From CAZWDO01 sp964632485 [NCBI: uncultured bacterium] (lineage in GTDB: Bacteria > JAGOEH01): 64,000 nt of DNA. The notes beneath the pieces are model-generated. The model was given only the letters and a program-made list of their open reading frames with translations. It was not told where the DNA came from and ran no database searches. The DNA lies in assembly GCA_964632485.1 (NCBI GenBank), contig CAZWDO010000005.1, positions 92,767 through 156,766 of the forward strand, written 5' to 3'. A program made the position numbers and the translations under genes. Shown here one piece after another: positions 38,119 through 46,521 of this stretch; the stretch's first letter is position 1; every line of letters starts with the position of its first letter.

Positions 38119-38805
38119 TTATTTTTTAGATCTTCGTTGATCTAAAACTGTTTTTATTACTTGCAGATAATCAGTTTGGGATTGCTTTTCCCGATGGGTT
38201 AAATTGTCTCTATGAATTCGCCGTCTCATGACAATCTGATTGAGAATTCCAGATTTTAATTCAAGTTCCCGCGAGCGAGCATACCACGCAATAAATTCAC
38301 CCATTTTTAGATCAGTCCTGAACAATCCAACCCGATCGAAAGACTTTCGTTTAATGAGCATTGCGCCAACGTGAACTCCGTTCATGACATGCCGATTATC
38401 AGGTAAAAAGGGATGCTGTTCCATCGGAATATCAGGACTAATGAACTGCTCAATTTGACCAAATACCATATCCTGATTCGGATGATCCTCCAAATATCGG
38501 AATTGGGCGGATAATTTTCCCGGAGTCCAAATATCGTCAGCATCCAGAAATGCAAGCCAGTCACCCCGAGAATTTGTAACCCCAGTATTTCGCGCATATC
38601 CTGGTCCTTGATGGTCCTGCCTAAAAAAACGAACTGTCGAGTCGGATTCAATCCGATCCATTCCGCCATCAGTCGATCCATCATCTACTACAATGATTTC
38701 AATCGGGAAATAATCTTGATTCTGAATGCTTAACAAGGCATCCATAACGTACTTTACCGCATTATATAGCGGAATAATCACACTGATCAATGGACTCAAC
38801 GACAA
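38119..38805 (-). CDS. Family 2 glycosyltransferase
   Basis: 228 residues. SVIIPLYNAVKYVMDAL, IIVVDDGSTDGGMDRI and the acidic motif AFLDADDIWTPGKL are complete GT-A elements. TTG start at 38805, overlapping the upstream gene by 10 bp, which is consistent with coupling. No membrane span. Short form with few acceptor-domain residues. Confidence 0.87.
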   Translation of the reverse strand: MSLSPLISVIIPLYNAVKYVMDALLSIQNQDYFPIEIIVVDDGSTDGGMDRIESDSTVRFFRQDHQGPGYARNTGVTNSRGDWLAFLDADDIWTPGKLSAQFRYLEDHPNQDMVFGQIEQFISPDIPMEQHPFLPDNRHVMNGVHVGAMLIKRKSFDRVGLFRTDLKMGEFIAWYARSRELELKSGILNQIVMRRRIHRDNLTHREKQSQTDYLQVIKTVLDQRRSKK

Positions 38806-39671
38806 TTAACCCGTGTAAAAAAAGTCTTATAAAATTCCGATAGGGAATCTTTAACAATATAGTAATATTGGCGAATTCTCAAGTTACGTTCCGGGCAGGC
38901 CAGCTTGATAAAACGAATTCGAATCAGAGGATTGGAATAATTCTTGTGTGAAAAATAACTGCGCAAGCGTTCAAAGTATGATTTTCCCCTGAACCCACGG
39001 AAACCGGATGGTTCCTGATGAGTCCACACCTTTATCTCATCCGAGCACAACAAACTAAATCCCCGATAATGGGCGCGGATAGAAAACTCGAAATCTGCCT
39101 GGTAGTGAGGCAATCGCTCCGGATAAAAACCGCCCAGTTCCACGAAATCCCTGGCCTTAATCCATAATCCCCGCCCGGAAAGACAATTGATCCGACAGAC
39201 TGATTCAATATGATGGACAGGCTGATACAGTTTCAGTTTTTGCCAGTCTACATACCCCCCCATGTCTAAAGGTTGATTGGTCTCCAAATCATAACAGGCC
39301 GATTGAATCAGGGTCTTATCGCTATCTTTTATCAGATGATACCCCTTAAACAAATAATCCTTTTCAAAAACAACATCATCGTTGATTAAAAGAACGATAT
39401 CATTTAGGATTTCATTTTCTCTTTTTTTCAGCCATTGATATCCATATTCCATGGCTCCCGACCACCACCAGTGATTTTGACCGGTATTACGGATAATTAT
39501 GGTCTGATTCAGAGCTGATTTTACCATTTCAGCCGTTCCATCGATGGATGCATCATCCAGTAGCAATAACCGATAATCCGAGAAGCTTTGTTCGAGCAGT
39601 CTCTCCATAAAACGCTGTGTCAGACGAATCCGATTATGGACCGGCAGCAGGATATAAATTACGTGCCTCAT
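38796..39671 (-). CDS. Family 2 glycosyltransferase (rhamnosyltransferase-like layout)
   Basis: 291 residues. YILLPVHNRIRLTQRFMERL, LLLLDDASIDGTAEMV and VLLINDDVVFEKDYL (DDV in place of DxD), then ARDFVELGGFYPERLPHYQADFEF, the GGF/D motif near the catalytic base. ATG 39671 overlaps the upstream gene by 4 bp (ATGA). The LINDD form is frequent in bacterial O-antigen rhamnosyl and related transferases; the donor remains unknown. Confidence 0.87.
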   Translation of the reverse strand: MRHVIYILLPVHNRIRLTQRFMERLLEQSFSDYRLLLLDDASIDGTAEMVKSALNQTIIIRNTGQNHWWWSGAMEYGYQWLKKRENEILNDIVLLINDDVVFEKDYLFKGYHLIKDSDKTLIQSACYDLETNQPLDMGGYVDWQKLKLYQPVHHIESVCRINCLSGRGLWIKARDFVELGGFYPERLPHYQADFEFSIRAHYRGFSLLCSDEIKVWTHQEPSGFRGFRGKSYFERLRSYFSHKNYSNPLIRIRFIKLACPERNLRIRQYYYIVKDSLSEFYKTFFTRVNCR

Positions 39672-40354
39672 TTAACCTGTTTTTTTCGATCGATAGACCG
39701 CTTCAATGCCAAAAGCAGCTCAGCATTGTTTTGGATATAATTCAAGGAGGTGTTCTGATCATGGACTCGCTTATGCAATAATACTTTTTCAACCAAATGA
39801 CAATGCAGTTTCGCATCCTGTGCGCGCGCAAACCAATCCGCATCTGAAGCTATCGCCATAGCTGTATCAAAAAAACCGATGCGATTGAAAACATTCCTTT
39901 TAACCATCAGGGTTTCCATGAATTTCCCGATATGGTGAGAATTCAGTAACTCTTTTCGGAAAGCGGGTGAGGGTTTACTGTTCGAATCCATAAAATAATC
40001 GAACCAGGTGATACTATAATCCAGTTCGGAATCGTCCAGAAATTGCTGAAACTGAATTTGAAGCTTATCAGCCTCCCAGACATCATCATGTGAGATAAAC
40101 GCTAAATATTTAGCGGTTGCGGATTGGATACCCAGGTTATAGGCCTCAGAAATCCCTTGTCCTGGTTGAACTATCCAGGTAACCCCGGGGAATGAACAGG
40201 CGATCGATGAAGTTGCGTCGGTGGAATGACCATCGACAACCAGAATTTCATGAGGCTGGGCATCCTGATTCTTGATGCTTTCAATGGCTTGCCGGATATA
40301 GCGTTCACCGTTTTTTACAACCAGTATTACGCTGACCGGACAATCTGATATCAT
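39668..40354 (-). CDS. Family 2 glycosyltransferase
   Basis: 228 residues from ATG 40354, 2 bp after the nucleotidyltransferase stop; an upstream in-frame ATG at 40444 would add 30 residues inside that gene and is unlikely. SVILVVKNGERYIRQAIESI, ILVVDGHSTDATSSI and AFISHDDVWEADKL identify the GT-A fold, and SDADWFARAQD the acceptor-side acidic motif. Coupled on both sides, part of the tight run 38.1-45.0 kb. Confidence 0.87.
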   Translation of the reverse strand: MISDCPVSVILVVKNGERYIRQAIESIKNQDAQPHEILVVDGHSTDATSSIACSFPGVTWIVQPGQGISEAYNLGIQSATAKYLAFISHDDVWEADKLQIQFQQFLDDSELDYSITWFDYFMDSNSKPSPAFRKELLNSHHIGKFMETLMVKRNVFNRIGFFDTAMAIASDADWFARAQDAKLHCHLVEKVLLHKRVHDQNTSLNYIQNNAELLLALKRSIDRKKQVK

Positions 40355-40356
40355 AA

Positions 40357-41565
40357 TTATTGAATTCTCTTTTTTCTCACGAAAATTTTGGGGATATGAA
40401 GGAATAACCGAAACGCTCGTTTGGCTGTTTTCCGTATTATCCACATGGCAAAGTTTAAAAAACTGGTCTGAGCGGACACATAATAGGCGAACGTAAACAG
40501 TCCAAGTGGGAAAAAAGGCACTTTGCGCAGATGAGGATCATCCATCTGACCGCGATATCGAAAATAGCGGTTGATCATGTGCAAGGCATCTCCGAAAGAA
40601 GTTACCGGACGGGTTCTGATCTTCCACTCCCATAGCATATATCGCTTGACAGGAAGCCTGGAAAGCTTGTCCAGAAAAGCGACCGGGATGTTTCTATAAA
40701 ATGTCTCATACAAATAAGTCAATGATTTATAAAGAATCAGATTCAGGCTGTATTTTTGGGCTACATATACAATACGGTCCCAATCGATAGTATCTCCCGA
40801 TTTATCAATGATCATGATAGCATCCGCGATCCAGCGGACAGGAGGAACGACATTGCCGCTAATGCCATGGGCGCAGATATGGATAATCTGATCGGAAGCA
40901 TTCAGCGTCTTAGTTTTAATACCGAAGACGACCAGATCATCAGCGCCATTCCAGAAAAAATCATTCGCTTCCAATGTCAGGCATTCATACATGGTATGCC
41001 AGTGAAGATCAACGTTCTGCTTGGCTGGATTGATAAATCCCCATGAATGTTGGATATTCAAGAAAGATTCCGATAGTCGTGATTTAGATAAAATGACCGG
41101 ATAAAAGCCATTTGTCCGCAGGAGATTAATTGCTTCCCGCCGATGCCGGATTGGTACCAGAATATCAAAATCCTGCATGGAACGCAATCCCAAATCCTGA
41201 TAGTAGCGCAATGCCAGGGCCGCGCCTTTCAGCACCAGGGTTTTAATTCCTTGATTTTCAAAAAGATGCAGAATATGCTTTGAGGTGATGAACAAAAAAT
41301 TATTCTTGACCCAGGTCTGCTTGTAAATACCTTTCAGCTTTCCAAGTAAAGGGTCATTGATTCCATTCTTCTTGAGACTGTTGTACAGCAAGGGCAACAG
41401 CCGATATGAACCCGGATCAATATCGGTTTCAAAATTTACCGTTTTTTTCCAGTCATTGAAGGCATGAAACTGAGCATCGTTTTGCCCAAAGATCGCCCGC
41501 AGCAGCAGGAGTTGCTGATGAGAGGGGAAAGCGCCAGTCCGCTCGTATTTCAAAGTTTTGATCAT
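40357..41565 (-). CDS. Nucleotidyltransferase-fold protein of the HprK/PqqD-associated group
   Basis: 402 residues, PF14907-like. The pol-beta-type core is seen in KTLVLKGAALALRYYQDLGLR followed by the acidic pair in MQDFDILVP, then DLHWHTMYE and the later helical part (HICAHGI, IDWDRIVYVAQK). These proteins accompany an HPr-kinase-like protein and a PqqD-like protein in loci for peptides or surface glycans (the HPr-rel-A type of system) and their reaction is not established. ATG 41565; 3 bp from the kinase-like gene. Whether it transfers a nucleotide to a peptide, protein or sugar cannot be told. Confidence 0.82.
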   Translation of the reverse strand: MIKTLKYERTGAFPSHQQLLLLRAIFGQNDAQFHAFNDWKKTVNFETDIDPGSYRLLPLLYNSLKKNGINDPLLGKLKGIYKQTWVKNNFLFITSKHILHLFENQGIKTLVLKGAALALRYYQDLGLRSMQDFDILVPIRHRREAINLLRTNGFYPVILSKSRLSESFLNIQHSWGFINPAKQNVDLHWHTMYECLTLEANDFFWNGADDLVVFGIKTKTLNASDQIIHICAHGISGNVVPPVRWIADAIMIIDKSGDTIDWDRIVYVAQKYSLNLILYKSLTYLYETFYRNIPVAFLDKLSRLPVKRYMLWEWKIRTRPVTSFGDALHMINRYFRYRGQMDDPHLRKVPFFPLGLFTFAYYVSAQTSFLNFAMWIIRKTAKRAFRLFLHIPKIFVRKKRIQ

Positions 41566-41568
41566 GCT

Positions 41569-42621
41569 TCACAATCCAATGATAAAATTTCTAATGCTTG
41601 CTCCGATTTCACGGGGAGAATTGCTGAGATTGACCCAATATGATTTGACTTTTTTCACGAAATCCGCCATTATCACCAGTTCGGACTGACCGGCAAACGG
41701 CAACTGAAAGATGGTAGTAACAGCCAATGCCTGCAAGGTTTCGCTGGTACCCGCCCGCGAAAAAGTTGTCACATCCGAATGAGTGATGCGGGGCAATAAA
41801 ATTGCTTTAACCGGCAGTTCTTTTACAAGTCGGGACGGGTATAATTTCTGGATGCTCAAAATAATTTTATCCTGATCCGACACCGGATCGGGATTCAGTT
41901 CAGGAAAATTATCAAGTAACGGATATGAGAGATTGCGTTTCAGCTTGATGGAATTATAGACACTAAAGACCCTGGGTGGGTGATCCGTGCGCAGCAGACA
42001 ATAATCATCCCCCAGGTAGCTCATGTTTTCCATTACACACGACATAGCAGCGCTGGATTTTCCGCTGCCACCCTTGCCAACCAATAAAACCGCTTTACCT
42101 TCAACCCCGACTGCCGCCGCATGAACCATCTGGTATCCTCTCGGGTGAAGCCACCATTGGAAAATCGGCCGAAAAGGAGCTGCTTTCTCATAGCTGGGAT
42201 ATCGAGAGGGATTGGGGATCCATTGGATGGCCGATTGGGCAAGTTGATTGTAAATGCTCAACAATCCATTCTCCTGCAGGTAAGAAATTCTGCAGTTTTC
42301 ATCCACAAAATCTTTGATTTCTCCGCGGGATTTATAATAATCGGAACTCCACGGCAATCTCCCAATTTTCATCCCCGTTGAAAACGAATCCCACAAATAG
42401 ATGGTAAAATCCGCCGAAGTTTGGGTTCCAGTAGTCAACAAATGTTCCAAGGATGGAATAATCGATGACACAAGGGATTCACCGGCAAAACAAAGCCTGA
42501 TCGTAAAATCATGTATCCTCAACGTATAATCAATGGATTCCGAACCATTGTTAGTGGCTCGGAAATATTTATCTATTAATTGATGATAGAATTCAATGGG
42601 AGAAATCATATTTAAAATCAT
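41569..42621 (-). CDS. HPr kinase-like (HprK-related) protein
   Basis: 350 residues. The ATP loop LLVGKGGSGKSS (182-189 core) preceded by MVHAAAVGVEGKA and followed by YLGDDYCLLR is the HprK/PEPCK kinase layout, but the N-terminal HPr-recognition domain of true HprK is replaced by an unrelated region (DYTLRIHDFTIRL). Related kinases phosphorylate the C-terminal serine of lasso-type peptides or unknown partners. ATG 42621 directly follows the PqqD-like stop; ATG 42609 is another option. Part of a three-gene set with the nucleotidyltransferase. Confidence 0.83.
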   Translation of the reverse strand: MILNMISPIEFYHQLIDKYFRATNNGSESIDYTLRIHDFTIRLCFAGESLVSSIIPSLEHLLTTGTQTSADFTIYLWDSFSTGMKIGRLPWSSDYYKSRGEIKDFVDENCRISYLQENGLLSIYNQLAQSAIQWIPNPSRYPSYEKAAPFRPIFQWWLHPRGYQMVHAAAVGVEGKAVLLVGKGGSGKSSAAMSCVMENMSYLGDDYCLLRTDHPPRVFSVYNSIKLKRNLSYPLLDNFPELNPDPVSDQDKIILSIQKLYPSRLVKELPVKAILLPRITHSDVTTFSRAGTSETLQALAVTTIFQLPFAGQSELVIMADFVKKVKSYWVNLSNSPREIGASIRNFIIGL

Positions 42622-43089
42622 TCAGTTTTGTTCAAGGGTCGAATTTGGCCACCCCTCTTCATTAACATCATGAATTGGATCCAACAATAAAAGATCCTGC
42701 ATATCCGTATAGCGGTTCAGCTTTAAGCCATTCCATTTTGAGGGGTTATCAATTTCCAGTCCTTCAATGGCAGTTTTATACGAGATGGGACTAAAATTGA
42801 CTTTATCCTCTGTAATTGATAGCAATCCTTCGCTGTGAAGAATTGCGAGAAAATCTAAAATTTCTTTTCGGATTTGTATGGAATTTTCATTATAACGTTC
42901 AGTTATCAGACTGATCATCTGATCAACTGAACAATGAGAGTCAATCATCTTCCATAATGCAATTCCTAATCCTTCAATATTGTAATATACACCGCTCTCT
43001 AAATTAATAATGACGATTTCATTATCCATAACCTGATAGATCACTGAAGGACTATTAATCCTATAATTGCGCGGACTATTTTTTTCCAT
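42622..43089 (-). CDS. PqqD-family peptide-binding protein with C-terminal extension
   Basis: 155 residues from ATG 43089, which has AAAGGA 6 nt upstream; ATG 43095 is too close to it. Residues about 10-95 are a PqqD/RRE-type winged helix: VIYQVMDNEIVIINLESGVYYNIEG, LWKMIDSHCSVDQMISLI, ILDFLAILHSEGLLS. Such domains grip leader peptides for modifying enzymes. The last 60 residues are extra. Together with the HprK-like and nucleotidyltransferase genes this forms a peptide- or protein-modifying module placed within the glycan operon. Confidence 0.85.
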   Translation of the reverse strand: MEKNSPRNYRINSPSVIYQVMDNEIVIINLESGVYYNIEGLGIALWKMIDSHCSVDQMISLITERYNENSIQIRKEILDFLAILHSEGLLSITEDKVNFSPISYKTAIEGLEIDNPSKWNGLKLNRYTDMQDLLLLDPIHDVNEEGWPNSTLEQN

Positions 43090-43153
43090 AATCATTCCTT
43101 TAGGGATTAGTTATTTATAGCGCTCAGCTTCAGATGATTTTCATCATTTAAAT

Positions 43154-43357
43154 TTATTGAATCAGTACCTGACCAACGCATGATTCCCAATTACTACAAA
43201 GATCAAAATTATTCAACTGTTTACTGAAAATTAAGCAGGTATTTTCAAATGGCTTAAAAGCGCCAGTTTTCTGCCCTATTTCCACAATAAAAACTTCAAG
43301 AATTATTAATACCCCTTCAGCGCCAGAGGCGCTTCTCTGATAAAATTCAATCTTCAT
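43154..43357 (-). CDS. 67-codon ORF, possible substrate peptide of the PqqD/HprK module
   Basis: ATG 43357 overlaps the stop of the preceding membrane protein (ATGA) and the ORF ends 64 bp before the PqqD-like gene. The product starts MKIEFYQRSASGAEG and ends NWESCVGQVLIQ, with two cysteines in its last 15 residues and one near residue 42. I recognise no family. Position directly upstream of a peptide-binding protein and coupling suggest a substrate peptide or a small structural protein; a chance ORF or gene fragment is also possible. Confidence 0.42.
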   Translation of the reverse strand: MKIEFYQRSASGAEGVLIILEVFIVEIGQKTGAFKPFENTCLIFSKQLNNFDLCSNWESCVGQVLIQ

Positions 43358-45015
43358 TTGTTAATCAGATTGTGTTCCAATTTTCGGATAATTGTTTCAA
43401 TCTGAGGTTTCATCTCGGCCGGGCACTTTTCTATATACTTATTGAACCAAAAAAGGCTTTTATCATATTTTTTCTCCTGATAATATGAAATAGCCAGAAT
43501 ATAGTTCCCATCAATTTCCTCAGGAACCATCCGTTTTAAACTGAAGATCAAACTCCTGGCTTCTTCAAATCGATTCTCTTTAAAATAAAGATAGGCCAGC
43601 TCCACATACGCCGGAGCAGTCGGGCGATAGGAACTAAAAACTGCTTTTTGAAACTCTCTCTTAGCTTCTTCGGTTTGTCCTTTTTTCATCAGGAGTTCGC
43701 CATAACGATATGTAAACCAGGAATTATTCGAACGCTCATTAATCTTGGCAATATCACCAAAAATCCAATAATAACCAGCTATTAACACAACTATCCACAA
43801 AATATCCAAATATTTTTTATTAAAAATCAATCGATAACTGGAATAAACTGCATATCCACTGACAGGTACCAGAAAAGGTATAGTCGCCAATCGATAACGG
43901 GACGAAGGAATGGTCAGAATAAAACTCAGACTGAGCAAAATAAAGCATAACCCTATAAAGATAATAAACAGATTTACTTTTTGGGTTCGGACAAGCTGTA
44001 TCATTCCAATCAGATAAAAAGCGCATAACAGCGCATAATCCAATCGCATCAGCTTAAGAATCCAGGAAAATGAGCGGAATTGATAATAATCGACATTATC
44101 AGGTATTTCGTAGCCCCCCAGCCAATTAGCAATATCCGGGATATGACCCGCGATGATGTCTTTCAGAGTTCCCCTCAACAAGATTTCCTTCCGCCCCTTC
44201 GGATTGTCATACAAAAACGTATCGCCATCAAAATTTTTGGTTTCACTCCAGGCTCGGGTGAGAAACTGTTTAGGATTTTCGATTTTTTTCAAAACTCTAA
44301 ACACTGACTGCTGATAATATCTTCCTCTAATAAGAAACGGCGCGGAAAAAATGACAAGCGCCAAAATAAAAGTTGAGGAAATCAATACTCTTTTCTTGAT
44401 TGACATTTTATATCTAAAAAAAAGAATCAAAAAAAAAATAAATGACAAAAGTAAAAGGGGAGCAAAGTTTATCCGATTCAAAACAGCCAGGATATTGCTC
44501 ATACTAAAAAAGAAAACATTTATTACCGAAAAACGTTTCATTAATCCATAAAATGAAACTATGATAGCGGTAGAGCAGAAAACAGAAAAAAATTCGCGCA
44601 GAATTATCATCGCATACATCCAGACTGGACCGAACAGGATCAGAAGAGTGACGGCAATAAAGGAGACCGCTTTTATATGGAATAAATCCAATGTAAGGGA
44701 GAAAATCATCATGCCCATAATTCCAAGTAATATAATATGAAAAACGAGGATGATCTCATATCTGGAATTAACTTTCAGCAAAAACGATATTATATCGGGA
44801 TAAATACTTCGAGAACTGAAATCAGTCGGATTTGCAAACAGGCCATAATCCGCGTAGTGTTTCCCAGATTTATAAATATTCACCATATCACATCCGTTTT
44901 CCAAATTAAAATCCAATAAATGGGTGTTATTCTTCAATTCAAAAAACAATCCAAATCCTATGACTAGACAGAGAATGAAAGTATATATCTGATACTTATA
45001 TTGCGTAAGTTTCAC
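43354..45015 (-). CDS. GT-C-like membrane protein with C-terminal TPR repeats
   Basis: 553 residues. About 10-12 transmembrane helices in residues 10-415; a periplasmic-loop acidic segment (NLENGCDMVNIYKSGKHYADYG) near helix 1 recalls the catalytic loop of GT-C transferases such as PMT/ArnT-like proteins. Residues about 430-550 are three tetratricopeptide repeats (RYGELLMKKGQTEEAKREFQ, AYVELAYLYFKENRFEEARS, ILAISYYQEKKYDKSLFWFN). Probably uses a polyprenyl-linked sugar to glycosylate a periplasmic acceptor bound through the TPRs. GTG start at 45015 without a clear ribosome site. First gene of the leftward operon, about 310 bp after its promoter. Confidence 0.75.
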   Translation of the reverse strand: MKLTQYKYQIYTFILCLVIGFGLFFELKNNTHLLDFNLENGCDMVNIYKSGKHYADYGLFANPTDFSSRSIYPDIISFLLKVNSRYEIILVFHIILLGIMGMMIFSLTLDLFHIKAVSFIAVTLLILFGPVWMYAMIILREFFSVFCSTAIIVSFYGLMKRFSVINVFFFSMSNILAVLNRINFAPLLLLSFIFFLILFFRYKMSIKKRVLISSTFILALVIFSAPFLIRGRYYQQSVFRVLKKIENPKQFLTRAWSETKNFDGDTFLYDNPKGRKEILLRGTLKDIIAGHIPDIANWLGGYEIPDNVDYYQFRSFSWILKLMRLDYALLCAFYLIGMIQLVRTQKVNLFIIFIGLCFILLSLSFILTIPSSRYRLATIPFLVPVSGYAVYSSYRLIFNKKYLDILWIVVLIAGYYWIFGDIAKINERSNNSWFTYRYGELLMKKGQTEEAKREFQKAVFSSYRPTAPAYVELAYLYFKENRFEEARSLIFSLKRMVPEEIDGNYILAISYYQEKKYDKSLFWFNKYIEKCPAEMKPQIETIIRKLEHNLINK

Positions 45016-45324
45016 GGAATAACAGCATTTCTATGTTTATACTGAAATAAATTTTATTATGGATCACTTGTCTTCCCATTGTTGCTTATAACAAGATAAA
45101 ATAATAAGTCATCGATACTTGATTCACAATGCCCAAAATATTAAATAGCATATAGCTGTCGCTTGGTCAATGTAATATTTATTTACGTTCACTTTCCATA
45201 ATATACCCTGAAAATTGATCGTAACAATAAGTAAAACTTGAGAAACGGTCCATATTTTATTATGATACAGAAAAATAAAACCTAAATCATCAATCAACGG
45301 AGGATCGCTTGACAAGGGAAACAA

Positions 45325-45353
45325 AATATAACATAAAACAGCGAATTAGTCAA
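45325..45353 (-). promoter_or_regulatory. Promoter of the leftward glycan operon
   Basis: On the minus strand TTGACT (45353-45348) and TATATT (45330-45325) are spaced by 17 bp. Transcription would start near 45318 and leave a leader of about 300 nt before the first gene at 45015. It lies inside the island, about 90 bp from the right direct repeat, so the island carries its own promoter. Confidence 0.78.
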
Positions 45354-45438
45354 GCAGAAAATATCAGGATCGAGTATTCTCAGACGAATTTGACCAACTA
45401 TAGAGGATTGGTTCCGATCCGCCAAAGCAATATAAGGG

Positions 45439-45505
45439 ATGGAAAAGAAAGCTATATCCGCAAAATTTGCCTGATTCGCTGAATTAGATTATACAAAGGG
45501 TTAAA
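45439..45505 (+). repeat. Right 67-bp direct repeat bounding the glycan island
   Basis: Second copy of 4711-4777, three substitutions. Read in the T9SS frame it would encode GKESYIRKICLIR then a stop, so it is the end of a T9SS-tail gene whose body is absent here: sequence upstream (45301-45438) does not match the rest of that gene. Confidence 0.92.
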
Positions 45506-45553
45506 TGGACAAAACACCGCAACCCTTTTTTATATATAGCAGTCAAATATAAA

Positions 45554-45581
45554 GAATCCCGGAGAGTGAATTCCGGGATTC
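45554..45581 (-). terminator. Rho-independent terminator of the lipoprotein/ABC unit
   Basis: GAATCCCGG (45554-45562) pairs perfectly with CCGGGATTC (45573-45581) around a 10-nt loop; on the minus strand it is followed by TTTATATTT. It lies 55 bp past the lipoprotein stop and also separates this unit from the island. Confidence 0.75.
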
Positions 45582-45635
45582 CAAAATCATTCCATTTCCT
45601 TGAAATAACGTTCAAGAGTTACGCATTAACAGACT

Positions 45636-46439
45636 CTATTTAAAAGTCGCCAGAATTCCCTGCGAAAGTTCCACTAATTTATTGATTTGTTCCTGGCTGT
45701 ACAAATCATTTTCGGTTTGATTCAGGACCCCTTGAATATCAGTCAGGGAGGTTTTAATAGTCTGAACTCCTTCGATCTGGTTTAAGCTTTCGCTGAAAGT
45801 ACACATATTCGACAACAAATGATCGATAAATCCTTTCTTGTCAAAAATGACTTTCGTATAATCCTGTTTATAATTTTTTTGGATCAGCTTTGTGGTCCAA
45901 AAAAGGCCTTCGACCCAACCGCCAATCTGGATAAAGGTCAACTGATCGACATCGGAAAGGGCCATCATCGTATTTTCTACCTGGGATTGGCACGATTCGA
46001 GCGCCGGAACCAATCCTTCAAAAGAACCGCCCTGGATTAGCTGATTCATGGAATCGACGATCATTACAATTGAATCTTTGATTCCCAGAACCTCAGCAAT
46101 GCTCAGGATATCAGCCGAGATCGCTACAATTGCGTCTTTGTTTTTGGCTTTAACTGAAATGATACCATCAGCCACGGCAACGCCCAGATTCAGGGCATAC
46201 TTGTAATTCGCATCGACCGACAGTACGTAATTTTTAGCCTGTACAGCCGAAAAATCGCTCTCCTGCAAATGATCCAGGCTATTCAGCATGGCGCTCAGGG
46301 AGGGTATGGCAACAAAATTAACAGTAACTTGTCCCTGCTCCTGGGCCGTATCCGACACTACGTTTTGAGTTTCCTGTTTCTTGCCGCAGGCAAAGGCTAA
46401 AAAAGCGGACACAACGAAAATGAGTGACAAACGATACAT
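45636..46439 (-). CDS. Predicted lipoprotein of unknown function
   Basis: 267 residues. ATG 46439 follows a perfect AAGGAGG ribosome site; upstream in-frame codons to 46472 are not needed. Signal MYRLSLIFVVSAFLAFACGKK with a lipobox cysteine at residue 18. The mature part is helical with regular spacing (LSAMLNSLDHL, ADILSIAEVLGIKDSIVMI, LTDIQGVLNQTEND) and no membrane span. I recognise no family. It lies 83 bp after the TerB-FHA-ABC gene in the same direction and shares its terminator, so the two are likely one operon and may be partners. Confidence 0.75.
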   Translation of the reverse strand: MYRLSLIFVVSAFLAFACGKKQETQNVVSDTAQEQGQVTVNFVAIPSLSAMLNSLDHLQESDFSAVQAKNYVLSVDANYKYALNLGVAVADGIISVKAKNKDAIVAISADILSIAEVLGIKDSIVMIVDSMNQLIQGGSFEGLVPALESCQSQVENTMMALSDVDQLTFIQIGGWVEGLFWTTKLIQKNYKQDYTKVIFDKKGFIDHLLSNMCTFSESLNQIEGVQTIKTSLTDIQGVLNQTENDLYSQEQINKLVELSQGILATFK

Positions 46440-46521
46440 GTTTCCTCCTTTTAAGGAATGTGTTAAAGACACAAACGGGATGAGTGTTTAACTCATGACG
46501 TAATTGACCACAACCTACATT

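Noticed and set aside
45124-45324. 66-codon minus-strand frame in the operon leader
   Set aside because: Starts with TTG within a few bases of the promoter -10 box, so it would begin at or before the transcription start; unlikely to be translated.
45439-45505. Right repeat as a phage attachment site
   Set aside because: No integrase, tRNA or phage gene lies nearby, so an att site is unsupported; homologous recombination fits better.
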